A stretch of 64,000 nucleotides of DNA from Candidatus Gastranaerophilales bacterium (GCA_944323595.1 CALUTF010000004.1:31509-95508), one strand, 5' to 3'; numbered from the stretch's first letter, positions 18,519 through 27,116 are shown. Notes: generated by a model from the letters alone, not told the origin. A program made the numbers and translations.

Positions 18519-18524
18519 GTAAGT

Positions 18525-19039
18525 ATGAAACAAACGGTTGAACCTATACGTGACAGGTATCAGATAAGGTTAGTTGAAGAATTTTTGATGTTGAAAAGTC
18601 AGCGCAATAGGTTACTCTTTGTGCTTGGGACAAATAGCGGGTTAAGGATATCTGATATATTGAATTTAAATGTAGCGGATGTACGAGAGAAAACTCATAT
18701 AGAAATAAAGGAGCAAAAGACAGGAAAGTTTAAAAAATTTCCTATAAATGAAAAGTTAAAGAATTTAATCAATTCTTTTATAAATAATAGAGAAGATAGT
18801 GAGCCGTTGTTTTTAAGTCAGAAAAATCAGCGGCTTGATCGTTCTCAGGTATATAGAATGCTAAATGAAGCCTGTAAAGCAGTTGGTGTAAGTGCAAATA
18901 TAGGAACGCACAGTATGAGGAAAAGTTTTGGCTACCATCATTACAAGCAGTTTAAGGATGTCGCGATGCTGCAGATGATTTTAATCATTCAACGCCTGCG
19001 GTCACATTGCGTTATATCGGCATAGAGCAGACGAAATAG
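18525..19039 (+). pseudogene. Tyrosine recombinase catalytic domain, frameshifted before the active-site Tyr
   Basis: The frame starting at 18525 has LGTNSGLRISDILNL (first Arg), IKEQKTGKFKKFPI (Lys) and GTHSMRKSFGYH (HxxR). It then runs into IIQRLRSHC and stops at 19025. Restoring one T near 18980 gives FNHSTPAVTLRYIGIEQTK to a TAG at 19039, supplying the missing His and the nucleophilic Tyr of RYIG. The protein has only the catalytic half, without an arm- or core-binding domain, like small XerC-type or orphan phage integrases. The loss of Tyr should abolish activity unless the shift is an error. Confidence 0.75.
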
Positions 19040-19299
19040 ACAATAGCTACAGACAATTTGAATTATAAAACATCTAAAAATCCAACAAAATAATACATTT
19101 GATGCATTAATTTTGAAAAGCAGTAGTTGCCGTGTTTAGGATGATAATACTCCACAAGTGCATACATTATATGAAGTATTTTGCTTGCGCTAAGTTACTC
19201 AATATGTTATATTTAAATTATAATTTACACGTAATGCATTAAATGTCTTATTTGGGTGTCAATTGTAAAGAAGAAAGATATTCTACCGGAATAAATATA

Positions 19300-19923
19300 A
19301 TGAAAAAACGAAATATTTTGGCAGCACGTATAATTCCAACTATCAATCAGGACTATATTTGTCTGGCTGGTATAGAAAAAATAAAAAAATACAGATTTGT
19401 ACCACTGAAAATTGTAGATGATTATTTGTATATTGTAGTAGAATCGAAAACAGACAAGAAATTAGTCAATAATTATATGAAAAATATATTACCATATAGT
19501 ATTAAGTATTTTGAAATTCCAAACTCAGATTTTGCTCAAATAATCGATTTTATTTCTACGAATGCAGATGTGTTCAAGACCAAAACTGATGCTTTAAATA
19601 TAGTTTGTAATGTAAATGGACAAGAAAACTCTAATCAAATATCCCAAATTTTAACATTTTCATGTGCAATAGTAGCTGGTTTTTTAGTTACTTGTTTATT
19701 GGGTTATACGATTTTCCCTGCATTAATTATTAATCCCTTAGTTCCGTCAATCGTATGTTCTTACACATTATATCCTTTATGTAGATATAAGTTTAACATT
19801 TCAAAAGCTTTTCCTCAAGGTTGGTTGGATTTTTTTTATAGATTAGTTATTTCGTATATTTTTATAGGCATACCTATGACTATTATAATTAAATTGGGAC
19901 AATACACAAATAATTTAAAATAA
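19300..19923 (+). CDS. Membrane protein with MshEN-like N-terminal domain
   Basis: 207 residues from ATG 19300. The first 100 residues (ARIIPTINQDYICLAGIEKI, then RFVPLKIVDDYLYIVVES) resemble the MshEN/GspE N-terminal fold that precedes type II secretion and type IV pilus ATPases. No ATPase follows. Instead there are about three membrane segments (FSCAIVAGFLVTCLLGYTIF, NPLVPSIVCSYTLYPLC, FYRLVISYIFIGIPMTIII). It is the first of three same-strand genes and has a lower GC content than neighbouring housekeeping genes. The fold assignment is inference. Confidence 0.6.
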   Translation: MKKRNILAARIIPTINQDYICLAGIEKIKKYRFVPLKIVDDYLYIVVESKTDKKLVNNYMKNILPYSIKYFEIPNSDFAQIIDFISTNADVFKTKTDALNIVCNVNGQENSNQISQILTFSCAIVAGFLVTCLLGYTIFPALIINPLVPSIVCSYTLYPLCRYKFNISKAFPQGWLDFFYRLVISYIFIGIPMTIIIKLGQYTNNLK

Positions 19924-19936
19924 AAAAGGAATAGTG

Positions 19937-20497
19937 ATGTATAATCTAAAAATAATAATAACAATATGTATCTGTGGATTGCTTTTTGGAGGGGGGTGCT
20001 TATTTTGGTGTTATAAAGGTTATTACCCTTTTAATAGAGGACAAGGTAAATTTTTACATTTTTGGCTATATGACAATTATCATATAGCATTTAACCATTC
20101 TAATATAGAAATAAATTCTCAGCGATATTGGTGTAAAACACAATACATAGATGAAGTTCAACGCATTTACAGTCCTAATTTTGAGGCTTATGATGAACAA
20201 TTAAAACAACTACAAAAAAACATAAATGCGTTAAGAAATAGCCAATATTCGCAATTTGAGTTGAATCGAGATAATTCAGACATTCAATATTTATATGATA
20301 CGGCTCATATACTAAAAGATAATTATTATTATTATAAAGCAGAGCAAAAGAAATATAATTTACAGTTGAAATATGAACATAATGAACGAACCCAAAATTA
20401 TATAAAAGATATAGAAAAACTTATTGAAAAGATAAATCAAAAACAAGAAAAAGATTTAAAAAATATAATTTATATTTACTGTGTTAAGGTTTTATAA
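19937..20497 (+). CDS. Hypothetical membrane-anchored coiled-coil protein
   Basis: 186 residues from ATG 19937, preceded by AAAAAGGAA; a GTG three bases earlier is possible. Residues about 4-26 are a single membrane segment (IIITICICGLLFGGGCLFWC). The remainder is hydrophilic and strongly helical, with coiled-coil-like stretches (YDEQLKQLQKNINALRN, QNYIKDIEKLIEKINQKQEK). No family is recognised. It is 13 bases after the previous gene and 14 before the next, so it is part of the same operon. Confidence 0.65.
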   Translation: MYNLKIIITICICGLLFGGGCLFWCYKGYYPFNRGQGKFLHFWLYDNYHIAFNHSNIEINSQRYWCKTQYIDEVQRIYSPNFEAYDEQLKQLQKNINALRNSQYSQFELNRDNSDIQYLYDTAHILKDNYYYYKAEQKKYNLQLKYEHNERTQNYIKDIEKLIEKINQKQEKDLKNIIYIYCVKVL

Positions 20498-20511
20498 AAG
20501 GGGATTGTATT

Positions 20512-21534
20512 ATGAAGTTAAAAAATAAAAAAATAGTAGTATTATCAGTTATTTTAGTAATGTTGCTAATAGGGTGGTGGGGATTTTATCCTATAAAACA
20601 AACCTGCGAACTTTATAATATACATCACAAACATTCAATATTTAATCCTTATATGCGAGAACCTAATATGGACTTGGTTGAATATGTTTTAAATACACCG
20701 CGTGATTATACTATTCAATCACCTCTTTTTATTAACTCCCAATTAAGCCTGAAAAATATTTCATATCGTATTTATACGAAAAGATATGTTCATGAAAAAT
20801 TTGATATTTATCCAGATCGCATGTGGATTAGTTTGCTTACTAAAATTGGTCATTATGAAGAAGCTGAGTCTTATTTGAAAAAGTATAAATTTGAAATTGG
20901 TAAAAATCTTATTTATTTTAATTATGGATGTATGCATGATACAGATATAACTAATAGGTTTAAAATTTTAGCTTGTGAAATAGTTGAGGGTGCAATAACA
21001 TTAAAGGATACAAAGATAATCAAATACCTTTATGATTATGAAATGTATTATTTGGCATCGATAATTGCTATTGCAAAAGAAAAAGGTCCATTTTGGTATA
21101 GAGAAAATTTTGAATTTGAAAAAGTACCGCTGCCGTTTTGTCCTGAAAACTATGATAGAAGTAAATTTAGGAGTGGATTGCCTGACCGTTTTGAAAGGTA
21201 TCCTGGGTTGCAATACTGTGGGCATGTTGCATACTTGACTTATCTTTTGCAAGAAAATAAATTAGAGCAGACAAATGAATATTTAAAGTTATACGAAAAA
21301 CAATATGGAGATAGAGCTGATTTCCTATTATATGGTTTTCGCTATCGCCTCGCTATGGCGTATTATGAAAAACAGGAATACGCTAAGGCTATTCCACTAT
21401 TAAAACAAGTTTTAAAAGTTCAGGACTATGACTATTTTGCAAATAAAAAAATAGCTGAATGTTACCGCAAAATTGGTAACATCAAACAAGCGCAATACTA
21501 TGAAAATATTATGAAAGAGCTGCTGGCTTTATAA
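20512..21534 (+). CDS. Membrane-anchored TPR-like protein
   Basis: 340 residues. One N-terminal membrane segment (VVLSVILVMLLIGWWGFYPI) is followed by an extracytoplasmic or cytoplasmic helical domain. The C-terminal part looks like TPR units: DFLLYGFRYRLAMAYYEKQE, YAKAIPLLKQVLKVQDYDYF, IAECYRKIGNIKQAQYYENI. Such repeats mediate protein contacts. Ribosome binding site AAAGGGGA. As the last gene of the three-gene cluster it may assemble with the two other membrane proteins; no enzyme is in the group, so the function is open. Confidence 0.65.
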   Translation: MKLKNKKIVVLSVILVMLLIGWWGFYPIKQTCELYNIHHKHSIFNPYMREPNMDLVEYVLNTPRDYTIQSPLFINSQLSLKNISYRIYTKRYVHEKFDIYPDRMWISLLTKIGHYEEAESYLKKYKFEIGKNLIYFNYGCMHDTDITNRFKILACEIVEGAITLKDTKIIKYLYDYEMYYLASIIAIAKEKGPFWYRENFEFEKVPLPFCPENYDRSKFRSGLPDRFERYPGLQYCGHVAYLTYLLQENKLEQTNEYLKLYEKQYGDRADFLLYGFRYRLAMAYYEKQEYAKAIPLLKQVLKVQDYDYFANKKIAECYRKIGNIKQAQYYENIMKELLAL

Positions 21535-21597
21535 AAGTTATAAGAGCTATTTGCAGGTATTGCTGCTTTCGTGCTATAATAATCTAAAAGGTGGGCA

Positions 21598-22344
21598 ATG
21601 TTTAAAAATTGTTTTAAGCAAAATGATGAATTGAAAAAACAAATTGACGTATTTCGTCCGCTGTCCCCTGATGCGCTTAAACAAATCAAAGAATATTACA
21701 AAATCGGGTTAACATATTCTTCCAATGCACTTGAGGGGAATACATTGGATTTAGCGGAAACTAAAGTAGTGATTGAAGATGGGTTGACTATAGGCGGCAA
21801 ACCTATGAAAGACCATCTGGAAGCGCTTGGACATGCCGTTGCTTTCGATGAGCTGATGAATTTGGCTAAAAAAGATTTATTCACAGAACAAGATGTTAAA
21901 AATTTACATTATCTTTTTTATTCCAAAATAAATGAGCAAAATGCCGGCAAATATAGAACTTCTCAGGTGATAATTACTGGCTCTGATGTTGAATTTCCCA
22001 CTCCTGACAAGTTAGCTGGTAAAATGCAAGAATTTATTGCTCAACTTCCCGAGTTGAAGAGTTCTTTGCATCCTGTTGAATATGCAGCAATGGTGCATAT
22101 AATTTTTGTGAATATTCATCCGTTTATTGACGGTAATGGCAGAGTCGCAAGACTTTTGATGAATCTTGCCCTTCTGCAAAGCGGCTATAACATCGTATCT
22201 ATACCACCGATTGTCAGAGCAGATTATATCAGAACGCTCCAGAAAACGAACAACGGTATTTTTCTGCCATTTGTAAATTTTATATCCGAAATGACTCTTG
22301 AAGCTCAAAAAGAATATTTAAGAATTATAAAAAGGTTTGTCTGA
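21598..22344 (+). CDS. Fic-domain protein (probable AMP transferase), class II
   Basis: 248 residues. The Fic active site HPFIDGNGRVARLL is intact, with catalytic His174. The N-terminal SSNALEGN (residues 41-48) matches the (S/T)xxxE(G/N) inhibitory helix, placing it in class II where inhibition is intramolecular. The flap region PTPDKLAGKMQEF precedes the site. Fic enzymes usually transfer AMP to a protein hydroxyl; the target cannot be read. It is a standalone gene between the membrane cluster and tRNA-Glu, with no partner antitoxin. Confidence 0.93.
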   Translation: MFKNCFKQNDELKKQIDVFRPLSPDALKQIKEYYKIGLTYSSNALEGNTLDLAETKVVIEDGLTIGGKPMKDHLEALGHAVAFDELMNLAKKDLFTEQDVKNLHYLFYSKINEQNAGKYRTSQVIITGSDVEFPTPDKLAGKMQEFIAQLPELKSSLHPVEYAAMVHIIFVNIHPFIDGNGRVARLLMNLALLQSGYNIVSIPPIVRADYIRTLQKTNNGIFLPFVNFISEMTLEAQKEYLRIIKRFV

Positions 22345-22424
22345 ACTGTAAGATGGTTTATTTACTTGTGTGTTATTAGATTACTCTTGTAAAATAAAAG
22401 TTTAGTGCTAAGATGTAAGTACTT

Positions 22425-22496
22425 AGCGGTATCGTCTAGGGGTCAGGATAGCAGATTCTCATTCTGTTGACACGGGTTCAAATCCCGTTGCCGCCG
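22425..22496 (+). tRNA. tRNA-Glu (CUC)
   Basis: A 72-nt cloverleaf can be folded by eye. The anticodon stem is GCAGA/UCUGU around UUCUCAU, giving anticodon CUC. The T arm is ACGGG/CCCGU with loop UUCAAAU, and the acceptor is GCGGUA/UGCCGC. The first acceptor pair would be A-C, a mismatch where most tRNA-Glu have G-C. CCA is not encoded. It sits just before tandem copies of its own 3' end and about 1.1 kb before the prophage integrase. Confidence 0.85.
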
Positions 22497-22846
22497 ATAA
22501 ATTTATAAAAAGCATTCATTAAACGGTTGATTTAGACGGCACGCGATTTGCACCAAAGAATTTTTTACTAAAAATTCTTTGGGTTAGCTTTGCATCCAAA
22601 TCCGTACGGCTCGAATTACCCATTCTCGCCTACGGCTTAGTAAAATCCCGTTGTCGCCGATAATTTTACAAAAAAGCATTCATTAAATGGTAGGTAAGAC
22701 GGCATGCGATTTGTACCAAAGAATTTTTTACTAAAAATTCTTTGGGTTAGCTTTGCATCCAAATCCGTACGGCTCGAATTTTCCATTCTCGACGACGGCT
22801 TAGTAAAATTCCCATGCCTCTGTCACTTAAAAATGCATTCCTTAAA
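22478..22846. repeat. Tandem repeats built on the tRNA-Glu 3' end
   Basis: A unit of about 163 bp occurs twice, plus the head of a third copy. Each begins with a tRNA 3'-end-like segment (AAATCCCGTTGCCGCCGATA at 22480, nearly the same at 22643, degenerate near 22806). AGCATTCATTAAA follows at 22511 and 22675, and a variant at about 22834. Each unit holds a perfect 13-bp stem with a TACT loop (22553-22582 and 22716-22745). This stem is nested in a longer imperfect palindrome pairing ACGGC...GATTTG with CAAATC...CGGCT. No gene is visible here. The structure suggests repeated insertion or duplication at the tRNA end. Confidence 0.8.
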
Positions 22847-23050
22847 ATCTTGATTTTAATAGCTTATAATTTGAACTAAGATAATTTAAAAAATTTTTTG
22901 TTAATCTGTTGTAGGTTCAATTTGCGTCAAAGTTTTTATTTGTACAAGTAGTTTAACTTTAGAAATGTGGCTAATTGACCGGTTCTAAAATGAATATTAT
23001 AATTATATCCTAATGTTTAATTATTTTTAATTTTGTGAAAGGAATTTTAT

Positions 23051-23359
23051 ATGAAAAAGATTTTCTTGGCTATGGTTCTAGCATTATGTTTCTGTTCATC
23101 AGTTTCTGCGGCTGAAGAAGGTGTCTATGGTGTTATTTACAAAAATGCAACTGAGCCTGGTGTTGGTTTTAGTACAGCTAATCCTGTAAAAACTGGTGAG
23201 GCGAGTTGTACAAGCGTATTTGGTATAGTCGCGGTCGGTAATTGCAGTGTAAACAAAGCTGCTCAAAAGGCAGAAATTAATAATATTTCTTATTATGATA
23301 TTCATACTTTGAATATACTTGGATTTAAACGCCTTACAGTGCATGCTTATGGCGAATAA
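23051..23359 (+). CDS. TRL-like secreted protein
   Basis: 102 residues. A signal peptide (MKKIFLAMVLALCFCSSVSA) is followed by GVYGVIYKNATEPG, KTGEASCTSVFGIVAVGNCS, IHTLNILGFKRLTVHAYGE. This matches the TRL family, named for tRNA-associated loci. TRL proteins are small cell-envelope proteins of unknown function, with conserved SCTSVFGIVAVGNCS-like central part. Its position just after tRNA-Glu fits the family name. Ribosome binding site AAAGGAA. Whether it belongs to the chromosome or the integrated element is unclear. Confidence 0.75.
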   Translation: MKKIFLAMVLALCFCSSVSAAEEGVYGVIYKNATEPGVGFSTANPVKTGEASCTSVFGIVAVGNCSVNKAAQKAEINNISYYDIHTLNILGFKRLTVHAYGE

Positions 23360-23456
23360 AATAGTTATTTAGTGCAGCAAAATTGCAGCATTTGATAAAA
23401 ATAGAAGTTTTTGTATCCCCTGCAAATTCCTTAAAATCCTTTATATAAAAGAAAAA

Positions 23457-23480
23457 GTTGCCATTAGAATTAGTGGCAAC
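23457..23480. terminator. Hairpin after TRL gene
   Basis: GTTGCCA (23457-23463) and TGGCAAC (23474-23480) form a 7-bp stem with a 10-base loop. The T-run is weak, so it may be a terminator or part of the attachment region. The rest of 23,360-23,659 is AT-rich with a direct repeat of ACTACGGTAAA just before the integrase; I see no gene in it. Confidence 0.4.
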
Positions 23481-23659
23481 ATTAAATAAACACGAGGATA
23501 TTAAGTTTTCGAGGTGTATATTTTTTGTAAAAATTTATAAAAGTATAAAAAACCATATAAACTGATATGACTTGATTTTAAGGCTTTTATATTTTAAAAT
23601 CTTTTTATAGTTTTTTAGAATTTTATAAAATTACTACGGTAAAACTACGGTAAAAAATA

Positions 23660-24763
23660 ATGGCTTATATAAAAGAAATTGTAAATAAAAAAGGTGTATC
23701 ATATCAAGTTAATATTCGTGCAGCTGGTTATAAACCTGTATATAAGACTTTCAAAGGTGATAAGGCTAAAACTCGTGCTAAGAAATGGGCATCTATAGTA
23801 GAAGGTCAAATGAATGATGGAACCTATAAAGAAATGCCTGATATATTAAATATTCAAGAGAGAGAACAAATTGATACTATTGAAACTCTAATTGCTTATT
23901 TTAGAAAAAATGTTGCTCCTGAACGTTATGCCAGCCCTGAAAAATATAATGCTATGTTTGATTGGTGGATTTCACATATAGGCTCAATAAAGATTCACAA
24001 TCTATCCTCATCAATTATTTCCGGCTATAAGGAAATTCTCCGAACCGAGCCTATCAAAAAAGGTAAAAAGAAGATTGCAACTCGCAGTAACAATACTGTA
24101 AATAAGTATCTAATGTGTCTTTCTGCAATTCTTACCTATGCGGTTAAAGAATTAGAAATAATTGAAGTCAATCCTTGCTCAAATGTTGCAACATTGCCTA
24201 AATCAAAAGGAAGAGAACGCTTTTTAACACTTGATGAAATTGAGCTATTTTTAGGAGCTTGTAAAGAACACTCACAAATGGTCTATATTTTTGCTCTTAT
24301 TTCTATTTCAACTGGTGCAAGATATAGTGAAGTTCTCCATCTAAAAGTTGAAAATATAGATTACCAAAACTCCCAAATACACTACTTAAATACAAAGAAT
24401 AAAGAAAATAGAGGTGTTCCTATTGATCCAGACATTCTCAGATTATTAAAAAATTATCTAGTGGAAAACAAAATTGAATCCGGCAATATATTTAGAGCAA
24501 AAAGAAATGATGGAGAATATCCATATATCAAAGGAATTCTTGAGAAAATTATAAAAGATACAAACATAAAAAATTTTCACATACATGATATAAGGCATAC
24601 AACGGCTTCTTATATTGCTATGAATGGTGGTAGTTTATTAGATATTGCAGAAATTCTTGGGCATAAATCTCTCGTTATGGCAAGAAGATATTCTCACCTT
24701 ACCAAAAAACATACAGCAACAGTTTTGAATAACGTTACGACAAAAATTCTTCCCGAGATATAG
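23660..24763 (+). CDS. int: Phage tyrosine integrase
   Basis: 367 residues. The N-terminal arm-binding part (YQVNIRAAGYKPVYKTFKGD) is followed by a SAM-like core-binding domain (about 70-170). The catalytic domain has Arg221 in STGARYSEVL, Lys246, His309-Arg312 in HDIRHT, His335 in LGHKS, and Tyr344 in RRYSHL, so all active residues are intact. It should integrate and excise the prophage at an attachment site, most likely near tRNA-Glu. Its 3' end overlaps the convergent excisionase candidate by 29 bases. Confidence 0.95.
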   Translation: MAYIKEIVNKKGVSYQVNIRAAGYKPVYKTFKGDKAKTRAKKWASIVEGQMNDGTYKEMPDILNIQEREQIDTIETLIAYFRKNVAPERYASPEKYNAMFDWWISHIGSIKIHNLSSSIISGYKEILRTEPIKKGKKKIATRSNNTVNKYLMCLSAILTYAVKELEIIEVNPCSNVATLPKSKGRERFLTLDEIELFLGACKEHSQMVYIFALISISTGARYSEVLHLKVENIDYQNSQIHYLNTKNKENRGVPIDPDILRLLKNYLVENKIESGNIFRAKRNDGEYPYIKGILEKIIKDTNIKNFHIHDIRHTTASYIAMNGGSLLDIAEILGHKSLVMARRYSHLTKKHTATVLNNVTTKILPEI

Positions 24764-25124
24764 ATTTCTTTTTCTTTTTCCGCTTCTCAATCCACTCAAA
24801 AAGTTTATCTTCATTTATCAATATTCTGCCGCCTTCCATTCCGCCATATTCTACAACTTCATCAAATCCATTTTCATTGCGGTAATGATGGTACTGATAT
24901 AATGCACCTTTAGTCGGATAAGAATAATACTTATCCCATTCAGCAAGTGGAATAAGCATTGATTTTTTCTCAGCTTTTACTTCCGGTTGGATCATTTTTT
25001 CAAGACTTATTATTTCAATTAACGCATCTTTGAATTTTTTACCAAATTTTTTTTCAGCTTCTTGAATTTTATTTTCAATAAGCTCTTCAATTTCTTGTTT
25101 GTTTAATTGCACTTTTCGCTCCAT
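24735..25124 (-). CDS. Candidate excisionase (recombination directionality factor)
   Basis: 129 residues from ATG 25124, or 125 from a GTG at 25112, which has a better ribosome binding site (GGAG, 6 bases). The N-terminal half is a charged coiled coil (IEELIENKIQEAEKKFGKKF). The C-terminal half (MLIPLAEWDKYYSYPTKGAL ... GGRILINEDKLFEWIEKRKK) looks like the small winged-helix fold used by Xis and other MerR-like DNA-binding proteins. Its place beside int at the end of the early operon supports an excisionase role, but that is inference. Confidence 0.55.
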   Translation of the reverse strand: MERKVQLNKQEIEELIENKIQEAEKKFGKKFKDALIEIISLEKMIQPEVKAEKKSMLIPLAEWDKYYSYPTKGALYQYHHYRNENGFDEVVEYGGMEGGRILINEDKLFEWIEKRKKKKKSISREEFLS

Positions 25125-25326
25125 CTATTATTTCAGTTATATGTAATACATCTTCATTTTCTAGCACAAATTTTGTACTGCATAGCATCCTTATTCTTTT
25201 TAGGGCTTGGAATAAAATTCTACAATTTACCTCGTTAATTCCAGCGTTATATGCTATTTTAAAATTTTCTTGATTCTCTTTTAGAGAAGTTTTTTCAGCC
25301 AGTCCATACAGTTCGTCAGCTGTCAT
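25087..25326 (-). CDS. Hypothetical early phage protein
   Basis: 79 residues, helical (LYGLAEKTSLKENQENFKIA, ILFQALKRIRMLCSTKFVLE). No family recognised. It overlaps its neighbours on both sides, by 10 bases upstream and 26-38 downstream. That is typical of this compact leftward operon and supports it being a real gene. Confidence 0.55.
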   Translation of the reverse strand: MTADELYGLAEKTSLKENQENFKIAYNAGINEVNCRILFQALKRIRMLCSTKFVLENEDVLHITEIIDGAKSAIKQTRN

Positions 25327-25570
25327 TCCACGTTTTTTTTAATTTAATAATTTTTGTTACATATAGGGTTTTATTTCCATCATTACCATAATCAGTATGA
25401 ATATCTCTTATATAATCAATAATAGCTCCAGCCTCTTTCAAAATATCTTCTTCAACTTCAAGCACAATAGCATCATTACCGCAGCAAAGAATCTTATTTG
25501 TAAGAGTGTTAAAATTTTCGATTTCCTCTTTACTTAACAAATCTCTTAATTTAATATTTATTGTTGACAT
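25316..25570 (-). CDS. Hypothetical early phage protein
   Basis: 84 residues starting MSTINIKLRDLLSKEEIENF after a strong GGAGGTGG site. An acidic middle (LEVEEDILKEAGAIIDYIRD) and a basic end. Its ATG shares one base with the YopX stop (TAATG), so the two are translationally coupled. No function can be assigned. Confidence 0.6.
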   Translation of the reverse strand: MSTINIKLRDLLSKEEIENFNTLTNKILCCGNDAIVLEVEEDILKEAGAIIDYIRDIHTDYGNDGNKTLYVTKIIKLKKTWNDS

Positions 25571-26046
25571 TATTCCACCTCCAACAGTTCCGGATTTTGG
25601 TATATATTGCCAATTATTTCATACTGTTTATTTTCTGTATTTATTTGAATGGTATCTAAATCTAAAGAATGAATTTCACAAGTCTTTTTATAATTAGGAT
25701 TTTCACAACGAAATTTGTGCCAATCGTGATCATAAATAATTGCGAATATTTTATCTTTAGGTAGATTAGAAAATTGACGGCTAAATAAAGGAATTTGTGC
25801 TCCAATATATTGAACTCTTATAATATCACCTTCATAAATCAGCTTACCGTTTTTGTCCTTTAAACCAGTACATTGCATAACTATAGCATTTGAATCCATT
25901 AGTACATCTTGGAATCTATCATGATGGCTAGAGCCTGGGTAATCTTCACAACATCCGGTATCATACGTTCCTTGTACATCATATATCATTTCTGTATTTT
26001 TATCGTAATCCGTGTACCATGCACGAAATCTAAACCTGTCTTGCAT
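25570..26046 (-). CDS. YopX family protein
   Basis: 158 residues. The start RFRFRAWYTDYDKNTEMIYD and the centre AIVMQCTGLKDKNGKLIYEG with DIIRVQY are the YopX signature (beta-rich fold common in Gram-positive and gut prophages). The C-terminal YEIIGNIYQNPELLE is also typical. The function is unknown; YopX genes are usually early and near replication or methylase genes, as here. Confidence 0.85.
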   Translation of the reverse strand: MQDRFRFRAWYTDYDKNTEMIYDVQGTYDTGCCEDYPGSSHHDRFQDVLMDSNAIVMQCTGLKDKNGKLIYEGDIIRVQYIGAQIPLFSRQFSNLPKDKIFAIIYDHDWHKFRCENPNYKKTCEIHSLDLDTIQINTENKQYEIIGNIYQNPELLEVE

Positions 26047-26054
26047 AATTTCTC

Positions 26055-26510
26055 CTATAAATTTTTAGTTCTAATTCTTTTCTTAAAGTAAACAATTACC
26101 GTTCCACTATTATTGCCGGACTTAGGCTTCTTTGTTTGTGGATCAATGAAAGAAATTCTCCCTTCAAGTATTTCGTAAACAAATTTCCCTTCTATATATT
26201 TGTGCCAAGCTTTTGTGTCCATAGAGTTTAAAGGCAAAATCATTACGCATATCGGGCATTCATTCTTTAATACCTCATCATGTGCCTTTTTTATAAAGTC
26301 CGCCATTTTGCTAAACGGTGGATTACAAAAACATCTTTGCGAAAACCAGCTACATTCCAATGCATTATCCTGCTCTGTAAAATAATATTCACACAGATGA
26401 TTGTTCTCATTTGCAGCAACATCAAGAGTAAATTTAAAGATATCATCTAGTTGCCGGAAAATAGAACGAGGCGTTTCAAAATAATCATTACCTTTAGTAT
26501 TCATCTTCAT
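26055..26510 (-). CDS. Phage DNA N6-adenine methyltransferase (Dam type), copy 1
   Basis: 151 residues. FETPRSIFRQLDDIFKFTLD and VAANENNHLCEYYFTEQDNA form the N-terminal SAM-binding segment of phage Dam proteins. FCNPPFSKMADFIKKAHDE carries the catalytic NPPF motif, and MILPLNSMDTKAWHKYI follows. It should methylate adenine in phage DNA, for protection from host restriction or for regulation. A second, different member of the family is encoded at 31640-32197. Confidence 0.9.
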   Translation of the reverse strand: MKMNTKGNDYFETPRSIFRQLDDIFKFTLDVAANENNHLCEYYFTEQDNALECSWFSQRCFCNPPFSKMADFIKKAHDEVLKNECPICVMILPLNSMDTKAWHKYIEGKFVYEILEGRISFIDPQTKKPKSGNNSGTVIVYFKKRIRTKNL

Positions 26511-26512
26511 TT

Positions 26513-26749
26513 TTATATATTCCTTTTTGTTTCATACCTGTTGCAAGTTGCCGCTGGATTATGAGAAACAAAACCGTAATTACCACCCCAACTACAAGCA
26601 GATCTATACTTAACCTCACCATAACCAAAATGTTTTAACGTATAGTCATCTTTATAATTTTCTACATAATGCTTACAATTCATGCACTGCTTATCACTTG
26701 CTTTATTTTTTGCAATAATTTTTTGAACTAACCCAATACTATCATCCAT
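26513..26749 (-). CDS. Small cysteine-containing phage protein
   Basis: 78 residues from ATG 26749, which has GGAG eight bases upstream; the longer frame from 26830 is not needed. CMNCKHY and later CSWGG and TCNRYE provide four Cys, a probable metal-binding site. Start and previous stop overlap by 8 bases. No family recognised. Confidence 0.6.
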   Translation of the reverse strand: MDDSIGLVQKIIAKNKASDKQCMNCKHYVENYKDDYTLKHFGYGEVKYRSACSWGGNYGFVSHNPAATCNRYETKRNI

Positions 26750-27116
26750 ACACCCACTCCGTTTCTCTGATTGCTTCAATAATTTGTGCACCATAGTCGT
26801 TATATCCTGTAAGATATTTGCATAAAGCACTTAGAAAATCTTCAACATCAAAAATATGAAAATGCCTTGACAAAATGTGAATTATAGTTTCCGTTGGTTC
26901 ACTGCTTTTAATTTTGATAGGTAAACTAAACAGTTTCATAAAATTATCGGGCTCTTTAAAATTTATATAATACTTATTATCCCTATAATGTGGGCATTCT
27001 GTATTATTGCAGGGTTTATTTTCTAACTCCGGATTTTTACATTCCCAAAAGCAATATTTATCCTCATGCGGTTCAATCCCGCAAATCTCGCATAGTTCTT
27101 TTGATAGGTTAGTCAT
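26742..27116 (-). CDS. Small zinc-finger-like phage protein
   Basis: 124 residues from ATG 27116 (GAGGGG immediately upstream). The N-terminal third has CEICGIEPHEDKYCFWEC and CNNTECPHY, two Cys/His clusters suggesting zinc binding. The rest is helical (IHILSRHFHIFDVEDFLSAL). It overlaps the genes on both sides by 8 bases. Unknown function. Confidence 0.6.
   Translation of the reverse strand: MTNLSKELCEICGIEPHEDKYCFWECKNPELENKPCNNTECPHYRDNKYYINFKEPDNFMKLFSLPIKIKSSEPTETIIHILSRHFHIFDVEDFLSALCKYLTGYNDYGAQIIEAIRETEWVYG

Noticed and set aside
22500..22810. CRISPR or rRNA-like origin for the repeats after tRNA-Glu
   Set aside because: Only two full units, no variable spacers of even length, and each carries a tRNA 3' end, which fits tandem insertion better.
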